Shown here: in pieces, positions 17,247-25,164 of the stretch
Layout: every line of letters starts with the position of its first letter
Numbering within the stretch: the first letter of the stretch is position 1
From: Nitrospirota bacterium
GTDB lineage: Bacteria > Nitrospirota > UBA9217
NCBI GenBank assembly: GCA_023229435.1
Contig: JALNZF010000001.1
Coordinates: forward strand, 62,001-126,000
Direction: 5' to 3'
DNA length: 64,000 nucleotides
Made by a program: the position numbers and the translations under genes
Notes under the pieces: model-generated
The model's database searches: none
What the model was told of the DNA's origin: nothing
What the model saw: the letters and a program-made list of their open reading frames with translations, nothing else

Positions 17247-19610
17247 ATGAAAAGGATCGTACTTTTGCTTATGACCGTTTTTCTGACAGCGGTGCTCATG
17301 AGTTGCGCGGGCTCGCAGGCGTTCCAGCGCGGCGAACGTTATTCTCAGAGCGGCGAGTGGGACATGGCTGTAAAGGAATATCGGGAGGCCAACCGTCGGA
17401 ATCCTAAAGATATCGGATACCGCTCGGCCCTGCTCAGGGCGGAGGAGACGGCTGCGAATCATCACTACAAAAAGGCGCGCAGTTTTTTGAAAGAACGAAA
17501 GCTTGACCAGGCGATAACCGAGCTTCAGCAGGCCATCTACCTGAACCCGACCAATGTCGCTATTCAGAGCGCGCTCAGATCCGTCCTCGATTTGAAACAG
17601 GCGGAAGAGCACTACCGCGCATCGCTTACCTTCGTTGAGTTGGCACGGCTTGGGGAGGCCATCAATGAACTGAGTCAGGCGGTGGAGCTCGATCCCGATA
17701 ACGTAAAATACCACGATTCCCTTGAAAAGCTCCGGAAAGAGAAGACCGAGGCGGAGCCTGATGAAGCGCTGACACTTGCTTCGGACAAACCCATAACGCT
17801 GAACTTCAAGAACACAAACATTAAAGACGTCTTCGAGTTCCTTTCTAAACTGTCGGGCATCAACATTCTGTTCGATGAAGAAGTGAAGGCCCAGCCGGTG
17901 ACGGTTTTTGTCAAGGATGTGTCGTTCCAGTATGCCATGAACCTGCTGCTTTCGACGAACAAGCTTTTCATGAAGAAGGTCAGCGCCGACACGATCATTA
18001 TCATTCCCAAGAACAAGGCAAAGTCCGACCAGTATCAGGACCTGCTGGTCAGGACCTTCTACATCAACAACGCAAAGTCGAAGGAGATCGTCAACCTGCT
18101 CCGAATCATGCTCGATATTAAAAAAGTGTATGTGAACGAAGTGTTGAACGCTATCACGGTACGCGATACTCCTGAAAAGATGAAACTCGTGGAAAAGGTG
18201 ATCGCGGCGAACGACCTCAAGGAGGCGGAGATCATTCTTGATGTTGAGATCCTTGAGATCTCCCGGACCAATGCGCTGAAATACGGGTGGAACTTCACAC
18301 CGGGCGGCCTGTCCGTCAGCGGGGCGATACAGAGCACAGAACCCTCAGCGAACACAACGACCAGCGGCGGCGGAATCTCGATGGCTGAGCTCAGGGGCGC
18401 GTCGAATAAAAATATTTTTCTGACGCTCCCCGGCGTGGTAGTGAACCTGATCAAGCGGGATTCCGACGCGCAGACGCTGGCAAATCCGCGGGTGCGCGTG
18501 CTGAATAATAAAAAAGCCACATTCCATGTTGGTGAGAGGATACCGATACAGACCTCGGTCGCACAGACAACCGCCACAACGGGGTATCTGCCAACTTCGA
18601 CCTTCGACTACAAGGACGTGGGCATCAAACTCAATATCGAGCCAACGGTCCATCTCAACAATACGGTTACGCTTAGTTTGAAGCTGGAGATCAGTACGCT
18701 CGGAGATGCCTTGAATTTCGGCAATGGACAGATACAGTATAAGTTCGGCACCCGGACAACCGAAACGCTCATCAATCTGAGGGATGGCGAGACCGTGATC
18801 ATCGGAGGGCTCATCAAAGACGAGGAACGGAAGAGCAGGCTCAAGATCCCGATCCTCGGAGACATTCCGATCCTGGGAAAGCTTTTCTCCTCGGCGGACG
18901 ACGGTACGATCAAGACAGACATCCTCATGTCCATCACACCGAACATCGTCCGTGGTATGGAAATACCCGACAAGGAGTCCCAGGCATTCTGGTCGGGAAC
19001 AGAACTGGACTACAATACGAAACCGCTCTTCGTCGCGGACGGCAAGAGTTCCAAACCAGCTGCCAAATCGCTTGATAAATCGGAAGTGCTCGAGTCTCTG
19101 GCAAAACGGGAAGTGGTCGCGTCCCCTGTGTCCGGTGAGACATCCACGCTGGTGTCAGCGCCATCCACCACAAAAGGCCAGCCTCTCGCAATGCCCGCAG
19201 CCCTTATAGAGATCAAACCCACGGAGGCTTCTGTCAGCATCGGCCAGGAGGCCCGATTCGATTTGCTTGCGGGAAACATGAAAGACCTGTACGGGGCGAT
19301 CGTAACGCTCACCTATGACCCCAAGGTCATTGAATTCAAGACGGCGAGCGAAGGCTCTCTCCTCAAGAAGGACAACCAGCAGACCTCGTTCCTGTTCTCA
19401 AACAATATCAAGGGAGGAACCGTTGACATTTACATGACCCGCATAGGCGATGTGGGCGGTGTGGACGGAGCGGGGAGTCTGGGCACGCTGGTGTTCCAGG
19501 CCAAATCAGGGGGGGCGAGCATGCTGACCATGAAGGGCGTGAAAATTACGAATTTCAAACGTGAGCAGATCAAGACCGAGCTCAAAGGCGCAAAGGTGCT
19601 TGTGAAATAG
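17247..19610 (+). CDS. Secretin with N-terminal TPR and C-terminal cohesin domain
   Basis: A 787-residue lipoprotein; the third ATG of a run is chosen, 6 bases after GAGGAGG. Lipobox LMSC is near residue 18. In order: TPR-like repeats (about 25-170: GEWDMAVKEYREANRRNP, LDQAITELQQAIYLNP, GEAINELSQAVELDP), an STN-type domain (about 183-255), an N1-like domain, the secretin pore (about 320-565, ending with GETVIIGGLIKDEER and KIPILGDIPILGKLFSS), a linker, and a C-terminal cohesin-like domain (about 650-787, YGAIVTLTYDPKVIEFKT). The secretin forms the outer-membrane gate. TPR plus secretin plus cohesin in one chain is unusual compared with PilQ or GspD. A pilotin-like role for the TPRs is inference. 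Confidence 0.85.
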   Translation: MKRIVLLLMTVFLTAVLMSCAGSQAFQRGERYSQSGEWDMAVKEYREANRRNPKDIGYRSALLRAEETAANHHYKKARSFLKERKLDQAITELQQAIYLNPTNVAIQSALRSVLDLKQAEEHYRASLTFVELARLGEAINELSQAVELDPDNVKYHDSLEKLRKEKTEAEPDEALTLASDKPITLNFKNTNIKDVFEFLSKLSGINILFDEEVKAQPVTVFVKDVSFQYAMNLLLSTNKLFMKKVSADTIIIIPKNKAKSDQYQDLLVRTFYINNAKSKEIVNLLRIMLDIKKVYVNEVLNAITVRDTPEKMKLVEKVIAANDLKEAEIILDVEILEISRTNALKYGWNFTPGGLSVSGAIQSTEPSANTTTSGGGISMAELRGASNKNIFLTLPGVVVNLIKRDSDAQTLANPRVRVLNNKKATFHVGERIPIQTSVAQTTATTGYLPTSTFDYKDVGIKLNIEPTVHLNNTVTLSLKLEISTLGDALNFGNGQIQYKFGTRTTETLINLRDGETVIIGGLIKDEERKSRLKIPILGDIPILGKLFSSADDGTIKTDILMSITPNIVRGMEIPDKESQAFWSGTELDYNTKPLFVADGKSSKPAAKSLDKSEVLESLAKREVVASPVSGETSTLVSAPSTTKGQPLAMPAALIEIKPTEASVSIGQEARFDLLAGNMKDLYGAIVTLTYDPKVIEFKTASEGSLLKKDNQQTSFLFSNNIKGGTVDIYMTRIGDVGGVDGAGSLGTLVFQAKSGGASMLTMKGVKITNFKREQIKTELKGAKVLVK

Positions 19611-19669
19611 AGGCAGGCGCCAAATGCCAGGATTAACGAGTGACTGAAAACGCGCTTAAAAATTGATCC

Positions 19670-19687
19670 ATGATATCTGGATATCAT
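19670..19687. promoter_or_regulatory. Palindrome next to the first pseudopilin start
   Basis: ATGATATC-TG-GATATCAT, perfect 8-base arms, lies 3 bases before the ATG at 19691. It could be an operator or a small hairpin covering the start; no clear Shine-Dalgarno site lies between. Confidence 0.4.
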
Positions 19688-19690
19688 ACC

Positions 19691-20179
19691 ATGCACAAGG
19701 GGATTACCCTTATTGAACTTCTCGTGGTCATCGCGATCATAGGTATTCTCGCCTCGGCGGCAATGCCGTTTGCGCGTATGACCGTACAGCGGACAAAAGA
19801 GCTCGATCTCAGGAGAAATCTCAGGATCCTGCGCACGGCGATCGACGAATTTAAAAAGGACTGTGATCATATTCCCCCGATATTATCGAAGCTTGAAGGC
19901 TACTGCAAGTCGGAACAATCCAACTACCCGGAGTCACTTGAGCAGTTGACGGAACCGTTGAAGTTGTCAGGCGCCTTGGACAGGACCAAAAAATATCTGC
20001 GCAGGATACCCCGGGATCCGATGACCGCTCTCGAATCATCGGACAATCCGAACAACTGGGGGCTGCGCTCATACGGCGACGAGCCGGACTCCAATGATTG
20101 GGGCGGTGGAAATGTGTATGATGTATATCCAAAGAGCGAGGTGATCTCGCTTGATGGCACGATGTACAATACGTGGTGA
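19691..20179 (+). CDS. Type II/IV pseudopilin, GspG-like, first copy
   Basis: A 162-residue protein starting MHKG followed by ITLIELLVVIAIIGILASAA, the class III signal with prepilin peptidase cleavage after Gly4. An ATG 21 bases upstream gives an 11-residue leader and cannot be excluded. The C-terminal part has the GspG-like pattern ...LRRIPRDPMTAL...WGLRSYGDEPDS and ends SLDGTMYNTW. The final residues match those of the next gene (ALDGTAYNTW), so the two are paralogues. It follows the secretin gene, as expected for a fibre subunit. Confidence 0.85.
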   Translation: MHKGITLIELLVVIAIIGILASAAMPFARMTVQRTKELDLRRNLRILRTAIDEFKKDCDHIPPILSKLEGYCKSEQSNYPESLEQLTEPLKLSGALDRTKKYLRRIPRDPMTALESSDNPNNWGLRSYGDEPDSNDWGGGNVYDVYPKSEVISLDGTMYNTW

Positions 20180-20195
20180 TCGATTGAGAAGACAA

Positions 20196-20681
20196 ATGGC
20201 AGACGCCAGAGAACAGACTGAACCGGGAAAAGGTCAGGACCGACCGAGGGGATTCACGCTCATAGAGCTCATGGTCGTGATTACGATCATGGGGATCCTT
20301 ATTTCCATTGCTGCGCCAAACCTAAAACAGTCCATTATACGGGCGAGGGAGGCTGTACTTAAGGAGGATCTGTTCCAGATTAGAGAGGCTATTGACCAGT
20401 ATTATGCCGACAATGGCAAGTATCCCGATGCGCTCACAGACCTGCTCAATAGAGATGAAAAGACCAGGAGCTATCTGCGTACAATTCCCAAAGACCCCTT
20501 CACGAATGCCGAGGACTGGATTATCGTCGCGCCTGAGGGCGGCGCGGAGGGCGGCACGGGCAGCAGCACGGGTGACAGCACGGGGGGCGGTTCGGAGACG
20601 GGTTCTCAAGGCAACGTCTTCGATGTACACAGTTCCAGCCCGCTTGTCGCTCTGGACGGCACCGCGTACAATACCTGGTGA
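20196..20681 (+). CDS. Type II/IV pseudopilin, GspG-like, second copy
   Basis: A 161-residue protein; the ATG at 20196 lies after GAGAAG and gives a long 19-residue charged leader (MADAREQTEPGKGQDRPRG) cleaved before FTLIELMVVITIMGILISIA. The globular part has FQIREAIDQYYADNGKYP and YLRTIPKDPFTNAEDW, close to GspG. A Gly/Ser/Thr-rich insert (coded by 20539-20616, GGTGSSTGDSTGGGSETGS) replaces the calcium-loop region, after which the paralogous ending ALDGTAYNTW returns. The insert may be a flexible surface loop and has simple-repeat DNA. Confidence 0.85.
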   Translation: MADAREQTEPGKGQDRPRGFTLIELMVVITIMGILISIAAPNLKQSIIRAREAVLKEDLFQIREAIDQYYADNGKYPDALTDLLNRDEKTRSYLRTIPKDPFTNAEDWIIVAPEGGAEGGTGSSTGDSTGGGSETGSQGNVFDVHSSSPLVALDGTAYNTW

Positions 20682-20882
20682 AGTTTCACCCGGTACCGAC
20701 ATCTCCGTTGAGAAAAGAACATCCTCCTTCCATTCCACCCGTTTTTCCACAATGAAAAACTGTTCTCGTTGCTCGGTTTCTATGAATTCGTTTGTTCTGG
20801 ACCACGCTTACGGTATAGACTCAGCAAGCGATTTCAACAGTTCCTTCAGCGCTCATGCCTCTTCGTTGTTCTGAAAAAAAGC

Positions 20883-20911
20883 TTGCAACATCGTAGTAAA
20901 ATCAGTAATAT
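20883..20911 (+). promoter_or_regulatory. Sigma70-like promoter, probably leaderless
   Basis: TTGCAA and TAATAT are separated by 17 bases. The -10 box ends 6 bases before the GTG start at 20918, so the mRNA should begin at or next to the start codon. Confidence 0.6.
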
Positions 20912-20917
20912 AACGAC

Positions 20918-21553
20918 GTGAAAAAACTCAGAGATTCATTCAAAAAATATTTTATCACCGGCCTGCTCGTGATCATACCGATCTGGGCCACCTACTATGT
21001 ACTGTCAGGCCTGCTCGGTGTGATCGACAACCTGCTCGGTGATTTGCCGGGGTATTTCTTAGGACTGAAATTCCCGGGCCTCGGGATCATCACCCTGGTC
21101 CTCTTTGTGCTTTTTGTCGGCGTTCTCTCGGCAAACTATATCGGTAAAAATGTTGTTCGCTATAATGATATCCTTATGCAGCGGGTCCCGCTGGTGCGAG
21201 GGGTCTATTCCACGATGAAAAAGATCATGGAAACCTTTTCCATGAAACAGAGCTTTCATGGCGTTGGGCTTGTTGAGTATCCCCGGAAAGGGTGTTATAG
21301 CGTGGGATTCATTACCGGAGGACTGCAGGGTGAGGACATGGGAATGACCGGCAGGTTCATGACGGTTTTTGTCCCGACCACCCCGAATCCGACGGCGGGC
21401 TTTCTCCTCATCCTGCCTGAAGCGGAAGTACAGCGGCTCGATATGAGCGTTGATCAGGGTATGAAGTTCATTGTGTCTCTCGGGATCGTGTCTCTCAACG
21501 AGATCCAGGCCGGCAACCTGAAAAAGAAAGGCGCGGAGGAACGGCATCCATGA
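20918..21553 (+). CDS. DUF502 family membrane protein
   Basis: A 211-residue protein with a GTG start (MKKLRDSFKKYFITGLLVII). Two transmembrane segments (about 12-32 and 52-75) surround a short loop; the rest is cytosolic with DUF502 features: VPLVRGVYSTMKKIMETFS, GLVEYPRKGCYSVGFITG and VFVPTTPNPTAGFLLILPE. The family is widespread and of unknown function. It overlaps glmU by ATGA, so its level is tied to cell-wall precursor synthesis. Confidence 0.85.
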   Translation: MKKLRDSFKKYFITGLLVIIPIWATYYVLSGLLGVIDNLLGDLPGYFLGLKFPGLGIITLVLFVLFVGVLSANYIGKNVVRYNDILMQRVPLVRGVYSTMKKIMETFSMKQSFHGVGLVEYPRKGCYSVGFITGGLQGEDMGMTGRFMTVFVPTTPNPTAGFLLILPEAEVQRLDMSVDQGMKFIVSLGIVSLNEIQAGNLKKKGAEERHP

Positions 21554-22941
21554 AACCGATTGTTGTAGTTCTTGCCGCAGGCCTCGGCACTCGAATGAAG
21601 TCCGAACTTGCCAAGGCGCTCCATCCACTTGCCGGTCGTCCCCTCATTCAGCATGTCCTGAACGCGGCCGCGGGTGTCGAGCCGGAAAAGACGGTCCTCG
21701 TGCTCGGTTATCAGGCGGACAAGGTCCGGAACGCGGTGGGTGAGTATCGGCCGGAGATCGTGCTTCAAGCCGAACAGCTTGGTACCGGCCACGCCGTTCA
21801 ACAGGCGGCGGAAACGATATCTGCGGGAGCAGGACCGGTCCTGGTCCTGTGCGCCGATACGCCGCTGATCACCAGTAAAACCCTGAAGGATGTCATTGAG
21901 CTTCATACAACGTCCCGTGCAGCGGTAACGTTCATCACCGCGAAGGTGGACAATCCCTCCGGCTACGGCAGGGTGGTGCGCGGAAAAACCGGGGTCATGC
22001 GCGTGGTTGAGGAAAAGGACGCCACCGCGGCGCAGAAGAAAATACAGGAAGTGAACGCGGGGATCTACTGCTTTGACCGGAAGTTCCTGCTTTCGTCCCT
22101 GACGCTCCTCGGAAAGAACAATGCACAGAAAGAGTATTATCTCCCGGACACCATAGAACTCGCGAAAAAGAGAAAACATCGCGTTTCAGCGTTTCTTTGC
22201 GGAGATCCGCATGAGATCATGGGAGTAAATTCCCGCTGCGATCTCAGCCAGGCCGAATCGATCATGCGGCGACGGATCAACCGCCAATGGATGCTCGACG
22301 GTGTTACCATGCTTGACCCGGAAACGGTCTTCATTGGAACCGATGTCCGTCTGGGTCGTGATGTTGTTCTTTACCCCAACGTCAGGATAGAGGGCAGAAC
22401 CAGGATCGGAGCAGCCTGTGTTATCCATTCCGGATCGAGGATCGTCAACAGCATGATCGCGGACAATGTTACGGTAAAGGATTGTTCGGTGATCGAGGAG
22501 AGCGAAATCGCCGTCGGCGCCGTCGTGGGGCCCTTCGCGCATTTACGGCCCGGGTCAATGATCGGAGCGCGTGCCAAGATCGGGAACTTTGTTGAGGTGA
22601 AAAAATCGTCCATCGGCGAGGGCAGCAAGGCGAGCCACCTCTCGTATATCGGCGATACGACCGTGGGCCGGGAGGTGAACATCGGGGCGGGTGTCATCAT
22701 TTGCAATTACGACGGATACGCCAAACATCCCACCGTGATCGAGGACAACGTGTTCGTGGGCAGCGATTCTCAGCTCATTGCGCCGGTCAAGATCGGGCGC
22801 GGCGCCCTTATCGCCGCCGGCTCGACGATCACCCGTGATGTCCCGGCCGACGCGCTTGCCATCAGCCGCGTTCCTCAGGACAGCCGGGAGGGGTTTGCGA
22901 GCCGAAGAAGAAGGTTGAAAGGGAAGATAACTAAAAAGTAA
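21550..22941 (+). CDS. glmU: Bifunctional GlcN-1-P acetyltransferase / GlcNAc-1-P uridylyltransferase GlmU
   Basis: A 463-residue enzyme, near the usual length. The N-terminal pyrophosphorylase has VLAAGLGTRMKSELAKALHP and, later, GTGHAVQQA and LCADTPLI. The C-terminal left-handed beta-helix acetyltransferase has PFAHLRPGSMIGARAKIGNF and HLSYIGDTTVGREVNIGAG. It makes UDP-GlcNAc for peptidoglycan and LPS in the cytoplasm. It lies just before glmS, which supplies its substrate pathway. Confidence 0.95.
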   Translation: MKPIVVVLAAGLGTRMKSELAKALHPLAGRPLIQHVLNAAAGVEPEKTVLVLGYQADKVRNAVGEYRPEIVLQAEQLGTGHAVQQAAETISAGAGPVLVLCADTPLITSKTLKDVIELHTTSRAAVTFITAKVDNPSGYGRVVRGKTGVMRVVEEKDATAAQKKIQEVNAGIYCFDRKFLLSSLTLLGKNNAQKEYYLPDTIELAKKRKHRVSAFLCGDPHEIMGVNSRCDLSQAESIMRRRINRQWMLDGVTMLDPETVFIGTDVRLGRDVVLYPNVRIEGRTRIGAACVIHSGSRIVNSMIADNVTVKDCSVIEESEIAVGAVVGPFAHLRPGSMIGARAKIGNFVEVKKSSIGEGSKASHLSYIGDTTVGREVNIGAGVIICNYDGYAKHPTVIEDNVFVGSDSQLIAPVKIGRGALIAAGSTITRDVPADALAISRVPQDSREGFASRRRRLKGKITKK

Positions 22942-22990
22942 CTCTACAGCTATCTGAACAGAGAAGGGTCTTACACCAGAAAAAACTTTT

Positions 22991-23074
22991 ATCCGCAGAT
23001 TTCGCAGATGGACGCAGATTTTAAAAATACATTCAGTCTTGTTTTAATCTGTGAAATCTGCGTAATCTGCGGAT
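22991..23074. repeat. Inverted repeat of the ATCCGCAGATTTCGCAGAT family, copy 1
   Basis: ATCCGCAGATTTCGCAGAT at 22991 pairs with ATCTGCGTAATCTGCGGAT at 23056 with few mismatches. A second copy lies at 48780-48841 with a different loop. It lies between glmU and glmS; transcribed as RNA it would form a long hairpin. Confidence 0.75.
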
Positions 23075-23234
23075 GATATTTTGACCTGAAAAGTTGCAAT
23101 AAAGATTCCAAACAACAAGCATCAATTTCCGGATTAGTTCCTCATACCATGTTCCAAACTGCATGGTCATTGAGATTTGGTTTTTGGAAATTATTTGTAA
23201 TCTGGATTTTATTCATATTGGAGCGGAGCAACCC

Positions 23235-25064
23235 ATGTGCGGCATTATCGGGTATATCGGAAAAGAACCGGCAGTTCCCATCCTGATCGAGGGGCTCAAA
23301 AAACTTGAGTACCGGGGGTATGACTCCTCCGGCGTTGCCGTGTTTCAGAACGGCAAGATCGAAGTTCGCAGGGCGGTGGGAAAACTGCAAAACCTGGAGA
23401 CGCTGCTCCGGACCGAAACCCTTACGGGAACCATCGGCGTCGGTCATGTGCGCTGGGCCACGCACGGAAGGCCGTCCGAAGAGAATGCGCACCCGCACCG
23501 CGCGGGCGGCGCCGTCGTGGTCCACAACGGCATAATCGAGAACTATCTGGCGCTCAAACAGGAGCTTGCGGCGCAGGGGCGTGTTTTCAAGTCCGAAACG
23601 GACACTGAAGTGATAGCCCATCTGATCGACAGCATCGTACAAAAGGGCCTGTCCCTGGAAGAAGCGGTGCGCGAGGCGGCCCGGCATCTGGAAGGAGCCT
23701 ACGCGATCGCGGTAATCGATGAGCGAAATCCCGATATCGTGGTCGGCGCGCGCAAAGGCAGCCCCCTCGTGATCGGTCTGGGCCAGGGAGAATTCTTTCT
23801 CGCGTCCGATATCCCCGCGATCCTGCACCGGACCCGGGACGTGCTGTTCCTGAACGACGATGAGATGGCGATCCTGTCCAATGAAGGAGTGAAGATCACC
23901 GATCTCAAAGGCGCGGAGGTCCATCGGGAGATCACCCGCGTAATGTGGAACCCGGTCATGGCCGAGAAGGGTGGTTACCGCCACTTCATGCTGAAGGAGA
24001 TCTACGAACAGCCGCGCGCCATCATGGATACCATCCGGGGTAGATTTTCGCAGGACACGGGGACCATTCATCTCGAAGAAATCGGCCTCGCGCACGAGCG
24101 GCTTCTCAAGATAAAAAAAATATTCATCGTCGCCTGCGGTACATCGTGGCATGCCGGGCTGGCGGGCAAGTATATGTTCGAGGAGCTCGCTTTCATCCCG
24201 ACCGAGGTCGATATAGCATCCGAGTTCCGTTACCGCAACCCGCTGGTGGGTACGGATGATCTGTTCATCGCCATCACCCAGTCCGGAGAAACCGCCGACA
24301 CGCTCGCGGCAATGCGCGAGGCAAAGAAGCGCGGCGCCACCGTCATCACGATCTGTAATGTCGTGGGCTCCACGGCGAGCCGCGAAGCGGACGGAGTGGT
24401 CTATACCCATGCGGGTCCCGAGATCGGAGTGGCATCGACCAAGGCCTTTACCGCCCAGCTCGCGGCGCTCTATCTCTTCGGGCTCTTTTTTGCCTCGCTG
24501 CGCGGAAAACTGTCGGCTGATGAGATAAAACAGCGGCTCACCGATCTGGTGCACATTCCCTCACTGGTGGAACGATGTCTTGAAGAGGATGCCGCGATTG
24601 AGGAGATCGCAAAACACTACTTTAAATCCAGCGACTTTCTCTATCTCGGACGGGGGCCCAACTTTCCCGTGGCGCTCGAGGGCGCGCTCAAGCTGAAGGA
24701 AATATCATACATCCACGCGGAAGGATATCCCGCGGGAGAAATGAAGCACGGGCCGATAGCGCTTATCGACGAAAATCTGCCCGTTGTAGTACTCGCGGGC
24801 AGGAATGCCGTATACGAAAAGATCCTATCGAACATTGAAGAGGTGAAAGCCAGGGGCGGTATCGTGATCGGGATCATCACCGAGGGAGACAGGGAGATCA
24901 TTAAAAAGATCAACCATTCTATAACGGTGCCGGCGACCAACCAGCTGCTCATGCCGATCCTTCTGTCCATACCGCTTCAACTGCTGGCATATCATATCGC
25001 GGTGCTGCGTGGCGCTGATGTGGACCAGCCAAGGAACCTGGCAAAGAGCGTAACGGTGGAGTGA
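23235..25064 (+). CDS. glmS: Glutamine--fructose-6-phosphate aminotransferase GlmS
   Basis: A 609-residue enzyme. The start at 23235 is fixed by MCGIIGYIG, since Cys2 becomes the N-terminal nucleophile of the glutaminase domain after Met removal. Then come HVRWATHGRPSEENAHPH, a linker, and two SIS domains (VACGTSWHAGLAGKYMFEEL, ITQSGETADTLAAMREAKK) ending QPRNLAKSVTVE, the conserved C-terminal loop. It makes glucosamine-6-phosphate. I see no glmS ribozyme in the 293-base upstream gap, which holds only repeats. Confidence 0.96.
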   Translation: MCGIIGYIGKEPAVPILIEGLKKLEYRGYDSSGVAVFQNGKIEVRRAVGKLQNLETLLRTETLTGTIGVGHVRWATHGRPSEENAHPHRAGGAVVVHNGIIENYLALKQELAAQGRVFKSETDTEVIAHLIDSIVQKGLSLEEAVREAARHLEGAYAIAVIDERNPDIVVGARKGSPLVIGLGQGEFFLASDIPAILHRTRDVLFLNDDEMAILSNEGVKITDLKGAEVHREITRVMWNPVMAEKGGYRHFMLKEIYEQPRAIMDTIRGRFSQDTGTIHLEEIGLAHERLLKIKKIFIVACGTSWHAGLAGKYMFEELAFIPTEVDIASEFRYRNPLVGTDDLFIAITQSGETADTLAAMREAKKRGATVITICNVVGSTASREADGVVYTHAGPEIGVASTKAFTAQLAALYLFGLFFASLRGKLSADEIKQRLTDLVHIPSLVERCLEEDAAIEEIAKHYFKSSDFLYLGRGPNFPVALEGALKLKEISYIHAEGYPAGEMKHGPIALIDENLPVVVLAGRNAVYEKILSNIEEVKARGGIVIGIITEGDREIIKKINHSITVPATNQLLMPILLSIPLQLLAYHIAVLRGADVDQPRNLAKSVTVE

Positions 25065-25065
25065 G

Positions 25066-25153
25066 GCGAGTGCGGAATGCGGAGTGGCGAGTGCGGAGTG
25101 TTTTGATTTATGTTTTATCATTTAGCATTCCGCATTCCGCACTTCGCATTCCA
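25066..25153. repeat. GCGGAGTG/CATTCCGC dispersed repeat, hairpin form
   Basis: GTGCGGAATGCGGAGTGGCG words followed after about 30 bases by their inverse (CATTCCGCATTCCGCACTTC). It belongs to the family at 27831, 29750, 38819, 42846, 45950, 55535 and 63256. Confidence 0.7.
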
Positions 25154-25164
25154 CACTAAACTAT

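Noticed and set aside
22942..23234. Possible glmS ribozyme upstream of glmS
   Set aside because: The gap consists of two repeat types; I see no pseudoknot core or cleavage-site context of the ribozyme.
23142..24554. 470-codon open frame antisense to glmS
   Set aside because: It mirrors the strong codon bias of glmS, has no recognisable domain and its translation is Arg/His/Asp-rich shadow sequence.
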